A stretch of 64,000 bases of DNA from Metaphire vulgaris (GCA_018105865.1 CM030863.1:1852601-1916600); one strand, 5' to 3'; shown: positions 22,113 through 34,515, numbered from the stretch's first letter. The notes: generated from the letters alone by a model not told the origin. Numbers and translations are program-made.

Positions 22113-22114
22113 TG
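22075..22114. repeat. (GAC)n microsatellite
   Basis: About 12 GAC triplets. Further irregular GAT/GAC repetition lies at 22,860-23,010. Confidence 0.9.
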
Positions 22115-22152
22115 ATGACGATTACGACGATGGCAGTAGTGACCGCTCCACG

Positions 22153-22322
22153 GGGATATTTTTACACCCCTAAAACCCCACCCCACCCACCCCAATTTGA
22201 GACCTACACCCTCCAACATCCTCCCATCTCAGCTATGGGACGACCTTTTCTTTGCTTGTCAATTTTTTGCACGAGACCCCCAGAATTTACGGACACCCCC
22301 AAAATTGATAATCCTAGAAATA
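22153..22322. mobile_element. GGATATTTTTACA...GATCCTAGAAA repeat
   Basis: Same element type as 44350-44474: GGGATATTTTTACACCC, CAATTTGAGACC, then TTGATAATCCTAGAAA. Confidence 0.55.
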
Positions 22323-22329
22323 ACTCTGC

Positions 22330-22860
22330 CGGTCCACATGAGGGGTCCGGGGTGCCCATGGCCCCCTATTGAATGCATTCCCCCAGTGGCCCCCTGCTGG
22401 AACCCTATACTTACTGCCACAAATGACCATATACCTACTGCTATCAACAAATGGTTGGCCCTATGCTCAGAGGCGGACTAGCGTGTCTTTGACAAATTCT
22501 ATCAGTAAAATATTAAATGGTTTTTTAAGTAATGGGCGGAAACGTCAGATAACGACTGGGGGTGGGGTCCCCATGCTCAGAGGCGTTTGATAAATGCACA
22601 CAGTTGGGGGCGGCAAATTTGAAAGTGGCGACCTTTTTAATACCTTTTTTGCTTGTCAGCAAATTTTCGGATGCCGATTTCATATTTCCTGTGGTGATTT
22701 TTATAGGGGGGGGGCGCCATCACCATCTTTCTTTTGTTCCTGGGACGGCGGATATGGCCATGGGCCATGGGCGGAAAAGGTGCACGTTACGCCTCTGCCC
22801 ATGCTTCGAAGTTGCCACCCCAACGCGCCCCCTCTTGCCAAATTCTGGAGCCGCCACTGG
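22330..22860. mobile_element. family A MITE split by later insertions
   Basis: The left half (GAACCCTATACTTACTGC and CAACAAATGGTTGGCC, to about 22460) and the right end (AAATTCTGGAGCCGCCACTG, to 22859) are pieces of the 190-bp family A element. About 330 bp of other repeat-like sequence lies between them. Confidence 0.45.
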
Positions 22861-23007
22861 ACGATGGTAGTGACGACGACGATAGTAAAGATGATAAAGG
22901 GCGACCGCGACGATGATGGTGGCGATGATGATGATACCGTTACCAATGCTGATGACAATGACAGTGATGACGACTACAGCGATGGTGATGATGATGATGC
23001 TGGCGAC

Positions 23008-23174
23008 CAGGGTGCGATTTGTGACCTGGAGCAGTGGAGGGAATGGATGACGAGCTTGGGGGGATGTAGTTGTTGGGAAATGTAGCAGTGGGGGGATGTA
23101 GTGGTGGGGAATGTAGCTGCAGGGGGATGCAGTGGAGGAAGATTCCCCCCTTTCCCCCTACAAATCGCGCCCTG
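23008..23174. mobile_element. hAT-type MITE (CAGGGTGCGATTTGT ends)
   Basis: Ends CAGGGTGCGATTTGTG and TACAAATCGCGCCCTG; flanks CTGGCGAC and CTGACGAT. The interior is a GGGGGGATGTAGCAGTG repeat. A second copy at 57180-57346 has a perfect TSD. Confidence 0.85.
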
Positions 23175-23371
23175 CTGACGATGACATTGATGACGACGAC
23201 GAAGTAGACGATAGATTGACCGGTAACTAGAACGTCTTTAGGCCCTATAGGCCTACTAGGCGCCGAATAACGAAATAACTCGGAGAAACACCAAGATAAA
23301 AATCATTCGTTAACTAATTTTCACAATTTTTTCAAAAATTATTCGACTTAAATTTCAACAGGCCTACTTAC

Positions 23372-23391
23372 GGAAGTTGTCTCTGAGCCAT
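23372..23391 (-). CDS. EF-hand protein, exon 1 (start)
   Basis: ATG at 23391-23389, encoding MAQRQLP with the last codon split. Donor CC|GTAAGT. The 20-nt coding part is in phase with exon 2. The short size is the main uncertainty. Confidence 0.75.
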
Positions 23392-23504
23392 AGTCGCAAT
23401 TTATATTTTCGGAAATAAATGCAGTGGTTTCACTTCAAATCCCAGCTCCGATTGAAACGCAACATTCCCGACAATATTGTCCGATGAGACACGCATTGAA
23501 AATC

Positions 23505-25330
23505 AATTAATAATAATAATAATGTGATTTTAAGTGGTTTAGGAGACGATGGAAAACCACTGATGTAACCATCTGCATTCAATAACCTAGTTTATCTAGA
23601 TAGCCTTTGAATCCGTTCACTGTTTCAACTGAAACTGTTCCATTTGTCCACAACCCTTGCACTAAAAAAAGTTTTTCTTTCTTGGACCAACCCTCTGCTT
23701 AAACATTTTGCACTTGTGGCCTCTTGTGCTGCTATAGTGTGCCAATGTAAAGAATCGATCATATGGCAATTTCCCAGTCATTATTTTGTATGTTTCTATC
23801 AAATCCCTCTTTCTCTTCTCCTTTCTAATGTTGTCAGTCCACAATATTGAAGTCTTTTTCGTAGCTTAAATTATGGCACCCATTGACCATCTTCGTTGCT
23901 CGTCTTTGCACTTTTTCTAAAAAAGTTCTATATCTTTTTTCAAGAATGGATTCCAAGCCTGAAATATTCCAGATGAGGCCTACTAATGACTTATAAAGTT
24001 TAATGATTATCTCTTTGTCACGACTCAAATTGTCCTTTTCACCATTCCCAACATTTGGTTTCCCTTTTTGCTGCCTCCATGCATTTGAGATGGATTCATA
24101 CTTCTATGGGTGATTATCCCCAAGTCTCTTTCTTTTTCTGTTGTGGTTAGAACCTTCCCCTAAATATTCATTACCATTATTAGACTTCCCAACATGCATT
24201 ACAGAACATTTATCAATATTGAAAAGCATCTGCCAGTCCACAGACCACTGAAACAATTTCCTTAGATCTTCTTGTAAAATTTTTGCATCATCCTCCGAGT
24301 CTATATTTCTGCATAACTTTGTGTCATCGGCAAACTTTGAAATTTTGGACAGTAATCCTTCATCGATATCATTTATATATATTAGAAAAAGCAATGGCCC
24401 AAGCACTGAGCCCTGAGGCACTCCACTGATAACTCTTGCCCATTGCGAATGGCCTCCCTAATGCCAACCTTCTGTCTTCTTCCTTCAACCAATTTTCAAT
24501 CCATCTGAGAATATTGCCCTTATTCCACAGGACTTCAGTTTGGCAGCCAGCCTTATATGGGGTACTTTATCAAAAGCTTTGGCAAAATCTAAATATATTA
24601 TGTCTAATCTAGCTTATCAAAAACCTCCTCCAGAAAGTCCAACAGGTTGGTCAGGCATGAACGCCCCTTTGTAAATCCATGCTGACTATCTTTAACAATT
24701 TTATGCCTAGTCAAATGTTCCAAAATGCTTTCTTTCAGTATTTTTTCCATAACTTTACCGATTACAGATGTTAGGCTCACTGGTCTGTAATTGTTTGGTT
24801 CACTTCGTTTTCCCTTCTTGAACAGTGGGCTGACTAATGCGTCTCTCCAGTCTTGCGGTACTACTCCAGTTCTGAGTGACTCATTGATTATCAAAGCAAT
24901 TGCATGTCCTATTTCATTTCGAACCTCGTAAAGAAACTTTGGATGTAAGCCATCTATAATCCTGGGCTCTTGTCTGTCTTTAAATTGGTCAAAACCTTGA
25001 TAACACATTCTTTTGTACACACTATATCTGTTAGCATTTCTTCTTCATTTCCATCAAACACAATTTTGGCTTCTGGCATAGTATTTGTATTTTCCTCTGT
25101 AAATACTGAACAAAAATAGTTATTTAGAATCTGTGCAGTTTCTACATCGTCTGTTATTGCACATCCTGCCAAGAGGGGACCGACTGTGTCCTTTCGTCTC
25201 AACTTTCTATTACAATATTTGTAGAAACTTTTACTGTTCTGTTTTATATTTTTTGCTAATCTACCTTCAAAATTTGCAATAGCCATCTTGTTAGTAACTG
25301 CTGATGCTTTTCTTTTCTGAGTGTAAAAAA
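23505..25330 (-). mobile_element. 5'-truncated CR1-like non-LTR retrotransposon
   Basis: About 1.8 kb of decayed ORF2 on the minus strand. In order: SKSFYKYCNRKLRR, CVIKVLTNLKTDKSPGLDGL, VSPLFKKGKRSEPNNYRPVS, KVMEKILKESILEHL, HGFTKGRSCLTNLLDF, YLDFAKAFDKVPH, PQGSVLGPLLFLIYINDI, the catalytic FADDTK, and the thumb/tail NISGLESILEKRYRTFLEKV. Several frameshifts and stops are present. The 5' endonuclease domain is absent. The 3' end carries TGATTTTAAGTGGTTTAGGA and a short (AAT)n tail. Confidence 0.9.
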
Positions 25331-25855
25331 AATTAGCTATTAGGGCCTACCATTAAGCCCGCCCGGCCGCCTGCCCGCCTTGCTGAGGCTCGAAGGAATA
25401 CAATAACAGCGCAAGAAAGCCCCTGAAGTAGAGGCCAACGTGAAATATTAGCTTTGTGCACAAGACATCGTTAGGCCTATAGCTGATATTTAGGCCAGAA
25501 TGATTTGCATGCATTTACCGAATAGGCCTATGGCAAAAATCATTCTTTGACTCGGAATATCGCTAGCCTACAGTATTGATCAGGGGCCTAGTGACGGTGG
25601 TGGGCCTATATCTACCCCTAAATCAGACTACCTTAACACTTTAATGTGTTTTGCTAATTTCAACATCAATCAATAAACCTACCGGGAGTGTAATCAGGAA
25701 TTTGATTGGGGAGGGTATACTGTGATTGGAAATCTTCTAAATCTTTTAAAACCTTAAAAAAATCAGCGAGTTGTGACAAGGAAATGGATCGAGGGAGGGG
25801 TCTTCGCCATGGAACAGATCGTTTACCGTTTTCCAGAATTTTTGTGGGTTAGAAT

Positions 25856-26019
25856 CATTAGCGTCGCAAGGGGGGCAAATGCCCCTCCCCAACCTGACCC
25901 CAGCCCAGCAATCAGATTCGCGCAAATCCGGTGAGAAACTTTTTGTGGTGTGTAGGGTGGGAGCAAAGAATTTGACATGCCAGCCCCCTTCCACCCCAAA
26001 ATTTCTGGCGACGCCACCG
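25856..26019. mobile_element. hAT-type MITE with a perfect TSD
   Basis: Starts CATTAGCGTCGC and ends GCGACGCCACCG; flanked on both sides by GTTAGAAT. Sibling of 20553-20717. Confidence 0.88.
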
Positions 26020-26327
26020 GTTAGAATAGTAGGTCTACTTCTTTTGGGCAAATATAAGATGGTTAGTTTCAAATATAAGCTTAGCTCCTTTATTTACCAT
26101 ACAAGCTCCACCCCCAATACCATGCCCTCCCCAAGACAAAATCAGTTAGAATAGGCCTCAGGGATATTTCAAGGATTGTGAATTTGGGGGTGTGCCCGAA
26201 GCTAATTAGACTGCATTTTGTATGCATACCAGTCACATCACCAAATCAATTGGGGCCCCCTCAGTGCGCATGTAATATATGGACGGAGCCCAAATGAACT
26301 CATGGACAGTTCTGGTTCTATTAAATC

Positions 26328-26601
26328 AGTGCCGGATTACCCATTAGGCAACTGCCTTTGGGCCCCACAAGACAGTGACAAAAGAAATTTACCTTATTCT
26401 TAAAAATAGCGCTAAGCGAAAGGCACACGACGCCATACAATAACGTTTACACTTTAAGCTAGCAGTTAAAATAATTCTAAATAAAATTAATAGGCCCCTA
26501 GGAAAAATGTCATCAACGATCTAGTAGTCATTAGTGGCCTGGCCCCTGGGGCCCCAAAAGTTTGACTGCCTACGGGCCTCGCGGTGCTTAATCCGGCACT
26601 G
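26328..26601. mobile_element. hAT-type MITE (CAGTGCCGGATTA ends)
   Basis: TIR CAGTGCCGGATTA/TAATCCGGCACTG, followed on each side by GGCCCC-rich arms (CTGCCTTTGGGCCCC, GGGGCCCCAAAAG). Flanks TATTAAAT and CATTACAT (6 of 8). 274 bp. Confidence 0.8.
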
Positions 26602-26938
26602 CATTACATTCTCAGATACCCAACTTGAATCTCATGTAATCATTAGGATGCATGTTGCCAGCACTCGAGGGCCTATGCATTAGAAGAGGCGCTATAGAAG
26701 TTAAATATTTCTCAGTTAACGACCCTAATATACTACACCATAGTTACTAACCTAAAGATTATATGGAAACAGCTGGCAAGCATTTTACCAATACTAAAAC
26801 CCATGTGATCTATTATACTAAAATGAAAATTTTCCAGACAAAGTTGTAAAAAAATATGCATCTTTCTTTATCATGCATATTTTTTTAAATAATGCATTTT
26901 TTTAATCAATTTGTATTTTCTCCACCAAAGACCAACAT

Positions 26939-27102
26939 CAGGGGCATAGCCAGGAATTTGATTTGGAAGGGTATAAATATTTTGGGTGGGTATAAATCTG
27001 AACTATAACCCACATATAAATCACATAAAAAACTTTATGGTAGACTGATTTGGGATGGGGGTATATATATACCGATATACCCCCCCCGTCGCTACACCCC
27101 TG
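26939..27102. mobile_element. hAT-type MITE with a perfect TSD
   Basis: Ends CAGGGGCATAGCCAGG and GTCGCTACACCCCTG; direct repeat ACCAACAT on both sides. Same family as 14141-14338. Confidence 0.88.
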
Positions 27103-28025
27103 ACCAACATGCAATCAATATTTTCACAGCCAAATAACTCATGATAAAACAAATAAGACAGAATGAGCAAAATAACGACCAACAGCTTTAGCTACTCTTA
27201 TGAACATTTGGTGGTACATATGAAACAATGAATAATTATCAATACACCAGACACACACACTAGAAACAATCAAATTCAATAGAAACATATATGATTAACT
27301 TAAACCACGCTAGGTGATGCTGCGAGCCAGCCACCAAAACTAAACCTATTAATCAATTTTATTATAATTGGGATGAAGAAGGTGGGATTTACCCAATGCT
27401 CTAATCTCATCTAATCTTAAACTTCTATAGCACCACTTCATAATGCACAGGAGCACCAACCAATGGCACACCAAATCCAAATAATAAAAGACCCAGGTCA
27501 AATCCAAGAGTATGGAAGAGTATGGGAGGGGGAGAGAACTATTGCAGACGAGGATCTGGCCGAGTATTTGCTTGTTTGCACAGAAAGTTTAGAAAGAAGG
27601 TAACTGTCCAGCTAAGGAAATTTACTCTTCCTCCTCCTCCCGCCATGGTGCTGCTTAATTAACATAGAATCTGCATGGCAAACCAAGACAATGACTGTAA
27701 CTTAAGCCAAAGTCGGACATCATTTTACATTACCAATAATTTCTTAACATCCACCATACAATCACACTAAACAGCAGCAGCAGCAGAAATTAAAACAAGC
27801 AATTTCTTCAAATCTTCATTCCAAAACTGCCTCAAAATCGACCACATATGGCTTCATCGAGTTGAAGATTCTCCATTTTCTAACTGGAAAAAACATAAAA
27901 TGATCAGTGTAAAAATTTAAACTTAAACATTTCTAAATATGCCTATCAATAAACAAACATTAAAAAATGAGGCAGTGCCATAAGCTGGTCCTACTTAATC
28001 ACTCTAGACTCCATTATCATCGTTA
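27103..28025. other. non-coding, nothing recognised
   Basis: AT-rich; only a short (CAG)n run at about 27775 and the word CTTCTATAGCACCACTTCAT at 27422, which recurs near 21001 and 60740 and looks like a repeat-tail motif. Confidence 0.4.
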
Positions 28026-28155
28026 GGATCCATCCACATAGTATGTACACACTTAGGGGGAGGACTTGGGAGATCTTGCATATGTACAGGTGTGCAAACG
28101 AGAGGAAGGAGGTTGAAAATATGCCTTTTTTGCATATGTACTAAATGGATGACCC
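28026..28155. mobile_element. MITE family C (GGGTCCATCCATATAGTATGT ends), diverged
   Basis: GGATCCATCCACATAGTATGTA at one end and GTACTAAATGGATGACCCC at the other. Other copies are at 28384-28506, 47051-47191 and 63255-63393. Confidence 0.6.
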
Positions 28156-28383
28156 CCTTATGCCAAAAGACAAAATGTTGATGCTTGTGCTGTGATATTG
28201 AATTTAACATTTTGTAATTTAAGCTCTAGATATCTAACCCAGTTTCTTCAGCACTAATGAAAGTAACTTGCCAAACAGATATTTTGTCTATCTTGAAGTT
28301 CATGGCCATTAATGGTCAATGGGCATCAGACAGGAGATTACAAAGTGAAATTAGCACAGTACAGAAGTAGCTGTGAAGGTTTA

Positions 28384-28506
28384 GGGTCCATCCATATAGT
28401 ATGTATGCACTGAGGGGTTGGATTTTGGAGAATTTTCCTATGTATTCTATGTGCAATGGAGGAGGGGTGAAAATCTGACTTGCCTACATACTATATAAAT
28501 GAACCC
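28384..28506. mobile_element. MITE family C
   Basis: GGGTCCATCCATATAGTATG and CATACTATATAAATGAACCC termini, with a GGAGGGGTGAAAATC arm. Confidence 0.7.
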
Positions 28507-28519
28507 TTATCTTCTCATC

Positions 28520-28520
<1 letters not shown>

Positions 28521-28580
<60 letters not shown>
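28521..28580. repeat. (AT)n microsatellite
   Basis: About 29 AT units. Confidence 0.97.
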
Positions 28581-28583
<3 letters not shown>

Positions 28584-28589
28584 TTATGT

Positions 28590-28871
28590 CTAGGATTGTG
28601 AATTTGGGGTTATATTTTCTAGGATTGTGAATTTGGGGGTGTCTGGAAAATCTGGGGAAGTCTCTACCGCAAAAGTCTGACAAGCAAAAAACGTTATCAA
28701 GTCTCAGATAAAGCAAGCAAAAAGGTCATCCAATGATAAAAGTTGGGGGCTGTCCTTCTCCATGGGGGTGTGTATTCAGGCTAATTAATATGCATTTTGT
28801 ATGCATACCATTGTCACATCACCAAATTTGGGTGGGTGAGGGGTGTTAGGGGGTGTAAAAATATCCCTGAT
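28590..28871. mobile_element. GGATATTTTTACA-ended repeat, inverted copy
   Basis: Begins with tandem TCTAGGATTGTGAATTTGGG (twice) and ends GGGGTGTAAAAATATCCCTGA. Middle GACAAGCAAAAA words are shared with 22.2 kb. Confidence 0.5.
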
Positions 28872-29517
28872 ATGCTGCATTCAAAACCATACAATAAAAT
28901 TATCAGTTTTAGAAATTGGACATTAAGACACATTAATTACAAGGACCTTTGTTGCACAAATGCGGTTAATACAAAGGACAAGTGGCTCTTCTCCGACATT
29001 GATTGTATAAGAATGGTTTCCACCCCGGCAATGGCATGGAGAATCGCGTGAAGTAGAAGCTGAAGCCAGTCCGTTCCATCAGAGGATCTTCTCTGCCAGT
29101 TGAGGTGAAGATGATCAGGTCCTTGTGTGTTGCTTCTTGTCATCAGCCATGCCCATGCGCTTGGTTCTTTCATGCTGAAAACTCACAACAGAAAAAGTAC
29201 AGAACAGTCAAATCTATGGAAATTTTATTATAATTGCATATTTAGAGTCATTTAAAACACTTTTAAAACCCCAGTTTCAGTTTCTTCTAACACCAATTTG
29301 AATCACAGTACTAAACACAATACACAGAAACTCTCCATGTAAGTACAACAACAACAACAACAACAAAGCAAACAACATCAAGGAATGACAGCCCCTTGCC
29401 ATCATTTCAAACAATAACAACAAAGTAAACAACCTTATTCTTCAGGTGCTGTCAGAGACAAATTCCAAACTTAACTTGTGACAGATTCCATACTCAACTA
29501 ACACATGCTGGTGTTAA

Positions 29518-30256
29518 CCTGGAATGACAGCCCACGTGCCATCATTCCTAGCCTTGAAGTAAAACAACCTGGGAATGACAGCCCACAAGCCATCATTCTT
29601 AGCCTTGAAGTAAAATAACCTGGGAATGACAGCCCACATGCCATCATTCTTAGCCTTGAAGCAAAACACCTGGGAATGACAGCCCACATGCCATCATTCT
29701 TAGCCTTGAAGTAAAACAACCTGGGAATGACAGCCCACATGCCATCATTCTTAGCCTTGAAGTAAAACAACCTGGGAATGACAGCCCACATGCCATCATT
29801 CTTAGCCTTGAAGCAAAACAACCTGGGAATGACAGCCCACATGCCATCATTCTTAGCCTTGAAGCAAAACAACCTGGGAATGACAGCCCACATGCCATCA
29901 TCCCAAGCAAAACACCTAAGAATAACATCCCACATGCCATCATCCCAAGCAAAACAACCTGGGAATGACAGCCCACATGCCATCATCCCAAGCAAAACAC
30001 CTGGGAATGACAGCCCACATGCCATCATTCCTAGCCTTGAAGCAAAACAACCTGGGAATGACAGCCCACAAGCCATCATTCCTAGCCTTGAAGCAAAACA
30101 CCTGGGAATGACAGCCCACATGCCATCATCCCAAGCAAAATACCTAAGAATGACATCCCACATGCCATCATCCCAAGCAAAACACCTGGGAATGAAAGCC
30201 CACATGCCATTATTCTTAGCCTTGAAGCAAAACAACCTGGGAATGACAGCCCATGA
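29518..30256. repeat. 51-bp minisatellite with shorter variants, about 15 units
   Basis: The unit begins CTGGGAATGACAGCCCACAT, then GCCATCATTCTTAGCCTTGA and AGCAAAACAAC. Some units lack 9-10 bp (CATCATCCCAAGC form), and some end AACACC rather than AACAACC. Because 51 is a multiple of 3, long ORFs open on both strands (for example repeated NDGMWAVIPR), but unit-length changes and composition suggest they are not genes. Confidence 0.95.
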
Positions 30257-31670
30257 TTCCTAGCAACCACAAAAGACTCAAAACACTCACAGTACAGGAA
30301 ACATGTCAACAGACAGTACAAGAAAACAAAAACCACCAATGGTACAACAACTCAAACTGACATCAACTGTTGTCCTGAAAACATTACATTTAACAGAACC
30401 AATTTGCTAGCAGTTCATAAGTTGCATTTATTAAATGCTATAATCTAAAAAGAAATTAAATTAATTTGCATGCTTTGTATGAGAATATGAAAAAGAACAT
30501 TTATAAATTTCATTATGCAAATGCTCCTATATTTAAGCAAAGATGAAATAAAAGACGAAATGATTTTTTGCAGCAACAAGCCACAATAAATTACCTGAAT
30601 AGACTACAGCAGAGCCAGGATCTGTCTTTAAACTTCATTAGGCTCTTTTTGATTGTTTCAGGTTCACACCACTTCAATTCGAAAGGCTGATCATCCACGA
30701 CTGTTGTAAATCTTTGATTCTGTCATCCATCTGTATGAAAAGTCTACCTACACCACACTGAAGTGAAAAGAATCTGGCATTAGAACAACATTATATAGAA
30801 ATTTCACCTACAGTGCTCATTTTATTTCTCAAACTGCACATAGTTCATGCCCATAGAGGACTGCTGCTCACAAGATGCTAACATTCCACAGTTACACTGA
30901 GCTAATAAAACAACCTCTTTAAAAATTATCTTTCTTTACGTTCAATAAATAATCACAAAGAGCACATATGCTATTAGCAAGACTGCAAACACTAAGAAAT
31001 ATCATTCTGATGTAGCATCAATTAGAACTTTCCTCCATTTGTGCCACTGCCAAAAACCAGTCTCACAAGACTGCCATAATCAGCTATCATCCTTATCTCC
31101 TTGTACAATCACCTAAAGCAGAACTATTACCATAATGACAATTCATGACAATGTCATAATCAATATTTTAAATCTGATGAAACATCAATTTATAATCTCC
31201 TTACATTCATTCAAGAACAAATTCACAATATTTTTTATGATGAGCTTTCTCTGATATAATATTGTACAATTCCACAATAAGCAGTGAAAATTATTCTGAC
31301 AAAGCTTCTTCCAATGTCTTTTGCTTTACTGTGCAGCTATTGATATGCATCAATTTAAAATCTTACCTTTGTCACTCCTGAAGACTATTTTCAAGAAATC
31401 ATATTTATAATTATTTACAATCTGATTGAACATCTTTCTTCAGATGTCTTTTCCTTCACTGTGCAGCTGCTGATATGCATCAATTTAAAATCTTACATTG
31501 GCTTCACTCCAGAAGAGCAGTTTCAAGATAACATATTCATAACTATTCCTATTCATAATTATTTCTATACTGATTAAGCATTTTCTTCCTTCACTTTACT
31601 CCTGATAAAATCTTATTTTTGTCATAGTTATTTTCAAGACAATATTCAATTCATAATTATTGATATTCTT
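30257..31670. repeat. AT-rich region with diverged tandem units of about 125 bp
   Basis: At 31,320-31,620 two to three units share CACTGTGCAGCT, TGATATGCATCAATTTAAAA, TCTTAC and TTTTCAAGA. Before 30.8 kb nothing was recognised. The minus strand has donor-like TTCAG|GTAATT (30,594) and AAAG|GTAAGA (31,379) sites. Confidence 0.5.
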
Positions 31671-33415
31671 TTATACATCTTTCAATGTCTTCATTAAGCT
31701 GCTGCATCTTTAACAGCTTATAAAATTCCTAAATAACTAAGCATTATGCACTTAGAACCCTTCTATAATTGCACATACCTGAATAGCTGCATCCATTCAT
31801 TTTGATTAAATAATATTGCCTATCCTAACTTAAGTTGCATACAAATATTTTCTACTAAACTATCCTATCAGGGTGAATGGCACTGAAGAATCCGAGATGA
31901 TCTACAGAAAACCTAAATCCTTAAAACTCAACTCAACTACCTCATTCTGGCATCATATCTGTACTTAGTGATATTGCTATATTTGCACATATTTTAATAG
32001 CCTATTAACTCATTCTACTATAATGATATTTCTTTTGCAACTCAGCATCTTTCCCTAAAACTGCCATATTCTGGCATCATATCTGTACTTAGCCATACTG
32101 CTGTATTTGCACATATATTAATAGCCTATAAACTCATTCTGTTATATCTATTTCCCTATTAAACTCATTCTGTTATTCAACTCTATTTCATCATTACAAA
32201 TCATACTGCTGTATTTGCACATATAAATAGCCTATTTGCTCATTCTATTCTATTTCACTATTACAACTCAAGTATATACTAAATGCATTCATCAACTATC
32301 TGGCATCATATCTGTACTTAGCCATACTGGTGTATTTGCACATATATTAATAGCCTATTTGCTCATTCTACTATAATATCTATTCCCTATTAGAACTCAA
32401 GTAGCATATAAATTATATCCCCTGCTCAACTGCCCTATTCAGATATCATAGCTGCATTTAGTTACCCTGATATAATTGTACATATTTCAGTAGCCTATTT
32501 TATAATTTTTATATATCTATTGCCCTATTACAACTGCCTAATTCTGATATAATATATTTAACATTATCATTACCCTATTTCATCATTTGGATATACTATC
32601 TATTGATCTATTACTACTGAAATAGCATAAATATATGATTATCCAACTCATTTTCCATATTATTTAATTTCTGCACTCTTCTTCATATGTCTACATATTC
32701 CAAAAACCTATTTCCTAATTGTTGTCATGAATTGCCTATCACTACTTAGATACAACATAAATGATAGTCCCAAACTCATTAGTCCTATTCTCTAGTTAGT
32801 CCTATTATCATATCTGCACTTAGAAAAAATACACCTATTTTAGACATCTCAATAGCCTAAATCCTCAGGTTGATATATCTGTTGTCCTATTACTGCTTAA
32901 ACAGCATATAAATGTGATTTACCAACTCACTAGTCCTATTATTATAGCTGCACTTAGTTATACTGCTATATGTGTAGTCCTACATAACTAAACAGCCTAT
33001 TTACTCAGTCTGATATACCTATTGTCCTATTACCACTCAGCATATAAACGATATTCTTTGCCTCACTAGTCCCATTCTGCTATCATATATACACTTTACT
33101 CATTCTGAAACAATATTTATTGAACTGTTGCAACTCAGGTAGCATATAAATATTCCTCAACTCAACTGTCATATTCTAATAGACCTGCATTTAGAAACCT
33201 ACTCTATCTCTGCAAATCACAATAGCCTATTTTCTCATTCTGATTTGCATCTATTGCCCTATTATTACTTATGCAGCATATAAATGTGATTCTCCAACTC
33301 ACTAGTCCTATTATCACTCATACCTGCACTTAACTGTAGACATCTCAATAGCCTATCTTCTCATTTTGATATACTATCAGTTATCCTACTGCTACTCAAA
33401 TGTACTGCTGCTCGT
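31671..33415. repeat. degenerate tandem array, period about 120-140 bp
   Basis: About 12 diverged units share ATCATATCTGCACTTAG, TACTGCTGTATTTGCACATA and AATAGCCTATT, then CTCATTCTGATATA and TATTGCCCTATTAC. The first seven units are more alike than the last. No coding potential. Confidence 0.75.
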
Positions 33416-33574
33416 GACATCCATTGGGCTGATATAAATATTTTTCTTATTTGACAAAACAGCCATTTGCTTTCTCAGGGGTGCACTGTGTCGTAAACAC
33501 TCAGCCATTTGCTAATCTAACAGGAATTGATTACCGGTAAGTATGGAATTCAGCACCAAATTATCACTAGAGCA

Positions 33575-34440
33575 ACGAGCATTGTCAAAATGTGGCCTTA
33601 TTGCAATTTGTGGCATTTAGAAAGAATAGCAGCATTGACCAGTTTCAGCAAATTTTTGAAGGACACTACCACAATGGCCTCATTTATTTAGAGCTATTTC
33701 TTAGCAATACTACATATAAAATCACACAACGGAATAATGTGGACAAATTTACAGATACGAATGCCAAAACCTTCAAAATATTGCACATTTAACATTTTAA
33801 AATAATTTTAAAGCCCCACTAACTAACAGCATGAAGCATTTATAGTACTGTAAGTTTTGCAGCACTTTTAAAATGCTATTTCCAACACAGGAGAGATCCT
33901 ACTAGATCACCTAAAGCTCAGATTATTATTATTATAACTATATTTGTTAGTATTATATCTACATTTCTACAACTACAACTACTACTACTATTGTTAGTAT
34001 CAATTTTTAGCCGGTTCGCACATTTATTCATTCCAAACTTTTAAGCGCAACTCTAATAATAATAATAATCTGAGTTTCAAATGATTTAGTAGAAGCTCTC
34101 CTGTATTAAAACTAACATCATGTTTAAAAGTGCTCTTAAATTTGGCCTGTGCTATAACTCAGGGCTAAAATTCATTATAATAATAATAGCACCAATTTTA
34201 ATAATAATAATAATACTTTGAAGACATCAGCATTTATAAACTAAATTTGAACTGTCGCCAAAAGTGAATGAACATTAGCAGCAACACTGAATTCCATATG
34301 CAGTATTCCTAACAAATAGCTCTTAAGAAATAAGGCCATAGTGCCAGTGTCCTTAAAAACATTTGCAGAAACTTAAATGCTGTTATTCTTTCTAAATGCC
34401 ACAAATTGCAATAAAGCCACATTTTTACATTGGTCAAAGT
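33575..34440. repeat. large imperfect inverted repeat, arms about 360 bp
   Basis: The left arm (33575-33935) and the reverse complement of the right arm (34075-34440) share, in order, AAAATGTGGC, TTATTGCAATTTGTGGCATT, TAGAAAGAATA, AAGGACACT, ATGGCC, AGAGCTATTT, GCACTTTTAAA, ACAGGAGAG and CTCAGATTATTATTATTAT. The spacer is about 140 bp. Indels make the arms unequal internally. Confidence 0.75.
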
Positions 34441-34515
34441 ATCAAGATCTGGGACTTGGAAGGTAAACTGGTTGCTGATGAGTTAGCAGCAACACTGAAT
34501 TCCATATGCAGTATT
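34275..34515. repeat. direct repeat GCAGCAACACTGAATTCCAT
   Basis: The 30-bp word beginning GCAGCAACACTGAATTCCAT occurs at about 34275 and again at about 34484. It is at the outer edge of the large inverted repeat. Confidence 0.8.

Larger units (their letters stand above)
19981..23391 (-). other. gene: complete small EF-hand protein, three coding exons
   Basis: Exons 23391-23372, 22024-21821 and 20206-19981 join in phase (20, 204 and 226 nt) to a 149-residue protein beginning MAQRQLPKEVQELF and ending HDENKKKE. Residues 53-64 form a canonical calcium loop (DKDKNGFMSVWE). Residues 87-98 form a second loop (DKDGSGKLDAAG) that has glycine where the terminal glutamate normally sits. A third C-terminal helix-loop-helix has a degenerate loop. 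Fold and size resemble calmodulin-like or calcium-vector-like proteins, but it is not calmodulin. Likely a cytosolic Ca2+ sensor or buffer; no target can be inferred. Confidence 0.85.

Noticed and set aside
29498..30263. 245-aa and 161-aa ORFs on opposite strands
   Set aside because: Minisatellite translation; unit length is a multiple of three, and register changes among variant units argue against selection for coding.
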